A program made the position numbers and the translations under genes. A DNA stretch of 64,000 bases. It comes from Przewalskia tangutica (taxonomy: Eukaryota > Streptophyta > Magnoliopsida > Solanales > Solanaceae). The notes under the pieces are model-generated. The model was not told the DNA's origin. It ran no database searches and was given only the letters and a program-made list of their open reading frames with translations. The stretch is taken from positions 54,473,609-54,537,608 of the forward strand of contig CM056725.1 in the NCBI GenBank assembly GCA_029844215.1, written 5' to 3'. This document shows, piece by piece, positions 56,333 to 64,000 of the stretch. Positions within the stretch are counted from its first letter, which is position 1, and every line of letters starts with the position of its first letter.

Positions 56333-56552
56333 AGGCTGCAGGACATTTAGGATTAGTTTCCCTTCTTCTCACTCTGAGATCGTGCAATAGAGCTGTGTCG
56401 TTAGTGTAGTCTCTCCCTAACGTATTATGTTGATTGCAGCTATGAGAAATGCAGCAGTGACCAAGGAAGGACTATGTGGATTGCGTATCCAGGTTGGTAA
56501 TGATTGTAGTATAGTTGGTATTATGACATACAGCTATACGAAGTTATGTATG
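56333..56552 (+). other. Element C leader, no gag found
   Basis: The leader text continues to about 56440. Then unrelated non-coding sequence runs to the insertion of solo LTR F. The gag start phrase seen in B, N1 and E is not present. Confidence 0.5.
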
Positions 56553-59100
56553 TGTTACACCCCGTAATTCTAGGACATGTTTATAAGAACGTACGTAAGA
56601 ACTCAAAAATGTTAAGAATTGAGACTAGTAAAAATTTACCGGAATTATGGAAATGTCGGGAAACGAAATATTGCGATGAATGGGAGGGTGACACGTGTCA
56701 CCCCCCTTAGATGGTCATGGTCGAATAAGACCATGGGTGTTATGGTCATTTGACCAATGTTAAGATGATCAAGTCTTGCTAGAACTTGAGCTTGATATTG
56801 TTGACTAAGTCCAAGGGCCACTTGGCTAGATTTTTAAGTGAATTGGATCCAAGCCACCCAATTGTTCTCATCTTGACCCTCCATGTTGTTATTTAAACAT
56901 ACTAGTAGCAAGACTAGTTCCCACACTTAGAAAATTTTCAAGAAAACTTGTTCTTGTCTTCACATTGCTCTCGGGTTCATAGGGTTTGAAGGAGAAAAAA
57001 TTTTGTTTGTTGTTCAATAACCTCCACACTTTAAACCAAGGTTCCTAAGAGTATTGTAAGGGTATCTCAATTGAAAGATCCCGGAAAAGAGTCATTTTTG
57101 TATTAGTCGCAAGGTGAAAACCTAAGTCACATTCCTAGGTTTGGATTGGAAATTGAAGGAAAGTTGTTTGTGATCTTCTAAGGGCTTCAAGTGGAGGATT
57201 GGAGTGTCATGGAGAGGCTCTAAGTTGCTAGGGAGCGACTTCGGATCTTGATATTAATTTGTGGGGCGGAATTTTACATGTCTTGTAGGCGTGTAATCCC
57301 CTATTGTTAACTACTTTGTTGAGCCTTAAATGTGGCGTGTTTGGTTATTGAATTCAGCCTTGAAAAAGGTGGCAAAGTATGTAGAAACAAAGGAAGTGCT
57401 GTCCGATTTTCCGTAGAATTTAGTGACTTTGCACTTGGAATATTCTACGTTTGATGTAAGAAGTTAATAGACGTACTATGGTCATTATAGGTTGACATAC
57501 TACGTACGACATATTGGACTTAGCAAGTGGATTGAACCGAAGAGGTATGTGGAACTTTCCTATCTCTTGAGCATGAATAGTTGTAAATAGGTAGACGTAC
57601 GAGATTTTGACGAATCTAGTCCATTTGATATCCTTGGCTTATCTTAAGAATGTCCAAGTTGGTTGATTTAGGGAATTAACTCACTTGTTTAAAAATATTA
57701 AGGATATCTTAGTTTCTAAAAGTTAAGAGACTTAAAGTATTTTGAAAGTATATGATACTTGTTTTGTTTGGAAAGTTTAAGTCTTTTGGTTATAAAGAAG
57801 AATGTAAGTATCTAAAGTATAAAGCTAGTATAACGGCTTTATGGGAAGATGGTTATAATTGATTTATGGAAAGTTAAAAGAGTGGTTTACTCTAAGTAAT
57901 GTAAATAATGATAAATGACTTGTCTTGAAAAGTATATACGACTTGATACTACGATTATTAGTATCTTGGAAGTTTTATATGAAACAGAGTCATTTTAAAA
58001 GAGTAGAAGTACGTAGTACTTTGGGTTAAATTCCCGGATTTTTATAATGACATGTTAGTGCCTTAAGTAAACTAAAATGAGAGTGTTTATGAACAAAGCT
58101 AATAAGAAGTTAGGGGATTTTCTTAACTTGCTTGTGTTATGTATGATAAGCCGGTAGTGCTTATGTTATGTATGACAGCCGGTTGTGCTAGGGATATATA
58201 TTATTCATTACGGGGTCATTCCCCGGATTTGTGGCATTTCCATATTCCGTGGATTTGCTACCCATGATGCGAGGAATACCTCATGCGAGTCCGTAGGGCT
58301 TATGCGGGTGAAATAGTCCTATGCGGGGCGGACTAGTCCTATGCGAGGAGATTACCTCATGCGGGTCCACACGACCTATGCGGGCGGATACAGTCTATGC
58401 GAGGAAGTTAGCTCATGCGGGTCCATACGGCCTATGCGGGTGAAATAGTCCCAGGAGTAGGATTGCTTAATGATACTACGGGCGGGTGACCCTAATTTGA
58501 TCATGAGCCTCCTATTTTTATGCAGTAAAGTATACATTTGTTTACTCTCATTGTTAGTAAGGCACAGTGTATTGTTATTTGAGTTATCATACATGTCTCC
58601 AGCTTTATTTTTAGACTTTATGATTTCATTCAGTACTTTCAGTTTTACATACTTGGTACATTTGTTGTACTGACCCCCTTTCCTCAGGGGCTGCATTCAT
58701 GCCGCAGGTAGGGGTAAGCAGGTGGTGGATCCTCATCCTTAGGATCACTGATCAGGTGTCAGAAGCTCCATTTCTCCGGAGGCTTGTATTTTGGTACGGT
58801 TTCCCTGATGTTGTAGATTTATGTACATTCAGGGGTATGGTGGGGCCCTGTCCCGTCACAATTGTTATTCTTAGAGGTCTGTAGACATATTTGTGGATTG
58901 GGTTTTAAGAACAGAGATGTACTGATTTATTTTTGGTTTATGTATATTTTACGGAAGGTGGCCTTATCGGCTAGCCTGTTGATGTTTATTGTCTAAGTAT
59001 TTATATGTGTTGTGTATGTTCCGCTGCTATTCTCTGATGTATACCTGAAAGGGGTGCCCAGGTAGGGCACCAGTCGCGGTCCCGGGGTCGGGTCGTGACA
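56553..59100 (+). mobile_element. Solo LTR F (element A/B family)
   Basis: A single LTR of 2,548 bp, TGTTACACCCCGTAATTCT to GGGGTCGGGTCGTGACA, with a perfect 5-bp target duplication 'gtatg' (56548-56552 and 59101-59105). Near 57245-57255 it lacks about 0.5 kb present in A and B, the sequence jumping from 'cttcggatcttgat' to 'attaatttgtggggcgg'. It sits in C's interior. Confidence 0.95.
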
Positions 59101-59105
59101 GTATG

Positions 59106-59586
59106 AGGGTCAGACGCGTGTTGCCTAGAATGATTTTAGATTACCAGGATTTGGTAAGGACTAAATAGATACCGGGAAGGTATGAAACAGTTAATAAATT
59201 CTCGCCAAGGTCTTATGTTTTATTTTGAGATAATTGGGAAATGTTGAGCTGTCTGATAGGGTAGCGAACCCTTAAGAAGTCATGTTAAGGAACTTAATGG
59301 AATGCCATGTTAATAGATTAAGCTAGGTGGTAGGCTTAAGAGAATTATATGGGTGAGATCCGTATGGAGTGGGTAATGGTTGTTGTGATAGAGACAATAA
59401 GGTTATGGTATTAGGAGAAGTTATTGTACCCGTTTACGGGGGGCTGGTAAGGTAGGCTTGGAGCATGGAAATTGCGAGCCTAAGAATATTGATAACCGCT
59501 GAGACCTTGGGTATATAAGGCCTTCTCTGGCAATAAGATTTTATTTAGACTAAGGGTAAGAGTTAAGTGCGACGGTGGGTCGGGTT
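59106..59586 (+). other. Element C interior, non-coding
   Basis: No open frame with a recognisable domain. 'ttatttagactaagggtaag' before 59586 parallels 'tttcaaactaagaatgagaa' of N1 at 31914, so the region is homologous to N1's interior. Confidence 0.5.
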
Positions 59587-59741
59587 GAGGACCTATTACG
59601 GGTCGCCCCATAGCCTGAAATGGAGTGTGATCAGTTGGTAGTAGTTCTGCTACGTGACAGGGTCACGAGGGTGCAAGGCCTAAGTCTAGTTAATTGTTTT
59701 ACGGGTTCCTGGATGCGTTCCACCAAAACCAGGTCGTGAGA
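59587..59741. repeat. Conserved interior block (copy in C)
   Basis: Begins 'ggtcgggttgaggacc' and includes 'ggtcacgagggtgcaaggcc' and 'ggatgcgttccaccaaaacc'. Homologous to the N1 and E blocks. Confidence 0.7.
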
Positions 59742-59939
59742 GCCGGAAATGGCCTTATATTGTTTAATAGGGTGACTCCAAAGATTAGAGGCCAAAATTG
59801 GTATGGAGGTTATGTACGTATGCTAGTATGAGTTGGGAGTACGGAAAGAGTACGACCAGTAAGAAGGATAGCAACCAAGTGTAAAGGAATTGAGCCTGAA
59901 TCCATAAGAACTTTTCGAAGTAACTACACCCGTGAGTGT

Positions 59940-60150
59940 TTGGGTGGTAGCTGAGCGGGTATATGAGATTTTCCCGGTGATGATACAGTCGTCAGACCCT
60001 AGCAGACCTAGTAGAGATGAATACGACATACTTTGAGGTCATTATGAGTATGGACTAGTTGGCTTCGTGGGTGCCAAGGTTGACTGTAGAGAGGGGTTGG
60101 TTCGATTCCAGTTTCCCGGTGAGCCAGTTATCGATAAGAAAGGAAATGAA
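59940..60150 (+). pseudogene. Protease remnant in element C
   Basis: Damaged text parallels B's protease: AERVYE, then 'cagtcgtcagaccctagcag', then 'gaggtcattatgagtatgga' and 'agtttcccggtgagccagtt', corresponding to SRQTLED, DVIMGMD and FPGEPV in B. Several stops and frame changes are present. It shows that C derives from a pol-bearing chromovirus by loss of the enzyme genes. Confidence 0.65.
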
Positions 60151-60432
60151 GTGTTAGTAATATGTAAGTTATTCCTTCATTCTTTGACATGAAATTGTGG
60201 AGTCTATGTGACTTATTTTATTGAAATGATTGGTTTGAATTTGAACGTTAAGAGACGGAGATAAGAACGTACGATTATTGAAGGATTTTATGTTAAGTGC
60301 CTTGGAGGTACTTGGAGTTCAGGTTGACGTTTTAGTATAAGTATTGTCATATGGCCAAGAGTGGCATATCTTGTATGTAGGGTATAGTAAAAGGAGATTA
60401 TGTCGCTATCTAATTAGATTGGACTCCGAGAT

Positions 60433-60452
60433 AACATTCGGGGACGAATGTT
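60433..60452 (+). other. Pre-PPT hairpin of C
   Basis: AACATTCG, GGGA loop, CGAATGTT, identical to A and N1. Confidence 0.7.
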
Positions 60453-60455
60453 TCT

Positions 60456-60468
60456 AAGAGGGGAAGAA
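60456..60468 (+). other. Polypurine tract of C
   Basis: AAGAGGGGAAGAA directly before the 3' LTR start at 60469. Confidence 0.85.
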
Positions 60469-61861
60469 TGTTACACCCCGTAATTCCAGGACATGAATAA
60501 GAGAATAGACGCGAGAGCGCAAGACTTGAAAATTGGTACGAAAGAAAGAATTGTTTTTCTGAAGGAAAAACCTTCCGAACCTCGGGAAGGAAAATGTTCG
60601 TTGATGAGAATTAGATTCTCAGAATACATTATTTGAGGAGTATGGAATTTATTATCATTGTGGAAATGTATTTTACGGATTTGGTCACGTAGGGCCCACC
60701 CGAGAAATTTTACGTTTGGTGGGCCCCACGGGGGTTACGAAATTTTATGGACAAATGGGAGGGCGACATGTGTCACCCCCCCTGCATGGTCTTGATCATT
60801 TGGACCAAGGATTAAATGGTCAAATGACCAAGGTAAAGATGATAAGTCTTGACTACGCTAAGCTTGATATAATTGACTAAGTGAATGCGCCACTTGACTA
60901 GATTTTTTAAACGAAATTCATCCAAGCCACACAAATGTGTTAATCTAGACCCTCCATTGTTTTATATATTCATCCATATTGCAAGACAAGTCTCTAACAC
61001 TTAGAGAAAAATTAGAAAAACTTGAGAGACAGTAAAGGAGCTCTCGGCTTTGGTCTATAGGAGGAAGAAAAAAAATTCGTTTGTGGTTTAGAATTCCCAA
61101 TATTCAAACTCAAGATTCCTAGGGGTATTGTAAGGATATCTCAATAGAAAGATCCCGGAAAACGACGTTTTTACGTTAGTCGCAAGGCGAAAATCTAAGG
61201 TGTTCTTCAACTTTGAAGATGGAACTTGAAGATGCGTTCTTCATGAGCTTCTAAGGAGTGCTTGGAGCGGATTGGAACATAAGAAGAGGAGCTAAAGGTT
61301 GCTAAGGATCGACTTTTACGCTTGGACATTATTAGGGCTTATTGAGGTAAAATCTTCATCTTCTTAATGTAATTGAAGATTACATGTTATAGTAGTTAAG
61401 AAATGAGCATGTGGTATATAGAATGAAGTTTGAAAAGATTTGGATCATGTCGACATGTTAAAACCGAAAATGGACAAGTTAGCCATTAATGTTGTAATCA
61501 ATTTGGACGGTAGTTACAATCATCGCATGTTAAGGAAGAAAGGATTTATAGTTGTTGTAATTGTTATTATGTATATAACATGTTGGAATAACAACTTGGA
61601 TTGAAAAAAGGAATTGAAAGGAAATTGATAATTGTTGTGACATTGTAGCCGAATATGGCTTGGAATTATTGGACAGTTTTATATTGATTGTGGGGCAGAA
61701 TGTTACACGTCCTATTAGGCGTGTAATCCCCTTTGTATTTGCTGAATTGTTGGGCCTTAAATGTGGCATTTGGTTACTGATTTTCGGGCCTTGAAAAAGG
61801 TGGAAAAGTGCGTAGAAACAAAGGAAGTGCTGCCCGATTTTTCGTAGAATAAGAGACCTTA
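60469..61861 (+). mobile_element. Element C 3' LTR, part 1
   Basis: Matches 25768-26755 joined to 39721-40135 with few differences. It shows what the 5' LTR looked like before N1 inserted. It is interrupted by M2 after 'cctta' (61857-61861). Confidence 0.95.
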
Positions 61862-64000
61862 TGTCACGCCCCGAACCCCGGGCCCGTGACTGGTGCCCTA
61901 CCTGGGCACCCTTCTACCTAACTGACATAAGTAAACCGCGGAACTGTAAAGGCAAAGCCGACAAGGCTGTCATATAACATACATAATAAAAATCACTACA
62001 CTGTACACGAGTCCAATCCCACATATGAATACAGACCTCTAAGAGTTTTATTGAACTATGACGGGACAAGGCCCCGCCGTACCCATAACTTGTATATAAG
62101 CCTGTACTGGAGGATCTATACCAAAATGATAAACTCCTGATCAGATGGAGCTATCCAAAAACTCTGAGCAGGGTCCTACACCTGCAGATCACCAAACTGC
62201 GTACCTAAACCTGCGGCATGAACGCAGCCCCCCGAAGGAGGTCAGTACGAAGAATGTACCAAGTATGTGAAATCGTAAGTACTATAATGAAATCACAACA
62301 GTCTATACAAAACATGAGACATGTATGATAGCCAAACTAAAATACACAATACATAAGCAGTCATATCAAGTCAGGGACGCATGCCCTGGAAGTCATTACT
62401 CAAATATAACCATGAGTATCACGCCTATAATATCAATCATGCCCGTGGAATCCTTCCTCACTGCCGGCAGTCCATGATATAATATAACAGCAATAAGCAC
62501 ACTGAACCTTGCAAACATGAGAGTAATGCAATCCTTTTTACCTTTTTAGTTATACTTTTAACAATGAGACCAATTATTCCACTTTAAGTCATACACACGC
62601 TGCACCTTTTCATTAATGAAATCACTACCGTTTCAAAACATGAAGGCCGTGCCAGTGCCAGGGTCAACCACCCTCTGTGTTATAATGCAACCTATCATGG
62701 GACTATTTCACCCGCAAGGACTATTTCACCCGCTTAGGTCATGTGGACCCTCAATGAGTCATCGGTACACGATACTCGAATCACGTATAGCTAATTCATG
62801 GCTTATATATATATCCCAAGAATTTAACCCGCCCGAGTCAAATACCTACCCGCCGTGAGTGTGTACCACTCACCCCCATGGGGAGCTACCCCATGGTATC
62901 CTTGAAACAAGTTGCCGGCCCTTTATGGAGGGACGCGGAGATGTGGAAATATGACACTTGCACGAATGTCTATATGAGCAACCCATATGCAAGCAAACCA
63001 AGACAATACCATGCCTTTACACACCAAGACAATACCATGCCTTTCCTCTTTACACAAACCAAGACAATTACCATGCCTTCTTTTTACATAAACCAAGACA
63101 ATACCATGCCTTTCTTTTTACATAAACCAAGAGAAATCCTTATTCAAGCAAGCCAAAGTACTATTAAAGCACAAATAGAATAATTCTCATTTAAACAAGC
63201 CAAAGTACTATCAAGGCACAAATGGAAAAATTCTCATTTAAACAAGCCAAAGTACTATCAAGGCACAAATAGAAAATTTCTCATTTAAACAAGCCAAAGT
63301 ACTACGTACGTCCATTCTTTTCAAAAGACTCCTCTTTATATAAAACTCCAAGATACTAACAGCCGTAGTATCAAGGCATGTCTACTTTTCAAAATAAGTT
63401 ACTACACCTTTTAGAAATTCATTTCAAGGCTTTGAAACCAAGTAACTTCAATTTTCACAATCTAGGCAACTTATGCCCATCAATAAAAAATAGACAACTC
63501 TCTTAACCTTCCATAAAGCCGTTATAACCAACTTCCCATAAAGCCGTTATAACCCTTTATGGTTTTAGACCAATTCATTCTTTTTATAACCAAGAGAATT
63601 ATACTTTTAAAACAAAGTATCATATACTTTAGAAATCAAGTTACATAACTTTCAAAATACTTCAAGTCTCTTAACTTTAAATCATGTAATTTCTCCTCTT
63701 TTTAAATCAATTAAGTAAATCACTCATTTGACTCTCCTAAAGTCATTATAATAACCTTTAGGTTTTGGAACTAAGGCACTAGCCAAAAGATTTGGAAACC
63801 ACTTCCTTTTTAAGACTCTATGTACTTCAAGTAAAATACTTTCACTTTTGAAAATCCAAACTTCATTAAGGTAATGGATTTTAACAACTTCCAATTTAAA
63901 CATCCAAAGTACAATCAAGGAAGTATATAAAACAACTTCTATATTAGGCAATCCAAGTACAATGAAGGAGTGGATCATTTAAGGAGTATGACTTACTTAC
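61862..64000 (-). mobile_element. LTR M2, N1/M1-related, minus strand, runs off the window
   Basis: Begins TGTCACGCCCCGAACCCC. It carries the reverse complement of the family's end module, and from 63300 matches M1 (52940 onward) closely. It includes a 'caagacaataccatgccttt' array (63000-63130) and three to four units of the 47-bp array (63150-63305). Whether it is a solo LTR or part of a full element cannot be told here. Frames at 62616-63183 are repeat-derived. Confidence 0.85.
63000..63130 (-). repeat. Short tandem array in M2
   Basis: Four units on 'accaagacaataccatgcct' with variable 'ctttttacataa' spacers. Confidence 0.8.

Larger units (their letters stand above)
25768..64000 (+). mobile_element. 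Element C: giant-LTR non-autonomous gypsy relative, hosting most of the window
   Basis: The first LTR starts at 25768 and, after removing nested insertions, continues 39716-41808 and 55258-56233. The interior is 56234-60468 and the second LTR starts at 60469. The two LTRs share the diagnostic start 'aagagaatagacgcgagagc' and the text 'aaaatggacaagttagccat', proving the pieces belong together. The ungapped LTR is about 4.05 kb and the interior, without F, is about 1.7 kb. No gag or RT is present, only a protease remnant. Confidence 0.9.

Noticed and set aside
62616..63183. Open frames in M2 with HxxxFTHQDNTMPF-like repeats
   Set aside because: They arise from the 'caagacaataccatgcc' tandem array on the antisense strand of an LTR.

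Overview
The window is plant nuclear DNA made almost entirely of LTR retrotransposons inserted into one another. No intact protein-coding gene, rRNA or tRNA gene is visible. The host is a flowering plant, judged by Athila-type Ty3/gypsy, chromodomain Ty3/gypsy (Tekay/Del-like) and Ty1/copia (Ale/Retrofit-like) domains, a hAT-type MITE and a TRIM-like element. The repeat flavour (LTRs beginning TGTTACACCCCGTA, and the TRIM phrase CTAACTCAACCCCAAAA) fits an asterid such as a Solanaceae, but this is recollection of family style rather than proof. The setting looks like pericentromeric or other silenced heterochromatin.

Layout. 1-7354: a decayed Athila-type element on the minus strand, with a tRNA-Asp-type primer site at 6332-6351. 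7345-12533: a 5'-truncated chromodomain gypsy element on the plus strand (element A) with its 3' LTR. 12534-13436: an older LTR fragment (G). 13437-17153: AT-rich DNA without genes, containing one 290-bp hAT MITE with an 8-bp target duplication. 17154-17393: a minus-strand TRIM-like element. 17394-19929: a copia element with premature stops and an internal deletion. From 19930 to the end: a nest, in which gypsy element B interrupts copia and element C interrupts B. C runs from 25768 to beyond the window. C's 5' LTR holds a complete element N1 (26756-39715, TSD gatat), itself hit by solo LTR S (33614-37090, TSD gaatt). It also holds a minus-strand solo LTR M1 (41809-55257, TSD aggat), itself hit by element E (42304-51563). 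C's interior holds solo LTR F (56553-59100, TSD gtatg). C's 3' LTR is hit by minus-strand LTR M2 (61862 to the end). Matching target duplications support this order, and nesting reaches five levels.

How the parts relate. A and B carry remnants of the enzymatic genes. N1, E and C are non-autonomous relatives: LTRs of 3.5-4 kb around interiors of only 1.7-2.2 kb, with decayed gag or protease traces and no reverse transcriptase. B, C, N1 and E share a leader with a hairpin just after the primer site. The elements whose 3' end is seen (A, N1, E, C) share another hairpin before the polypurine tract. N1, E and C also share a conserved block of about 170 bp in front of it. These are the best candidates for cis signals by which partner proteins mobilise the gutted elements.

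Caution. In many LTR copies, CAG/CTG sites and GC-rich words look scrambled or shortened, even between the two LTRs of one element. This resembles long-read consensus error at methylated CHG sites, so frameshift counts, especially in 30-32, 36-37 and 44-52 kb, should not be taken at face value.
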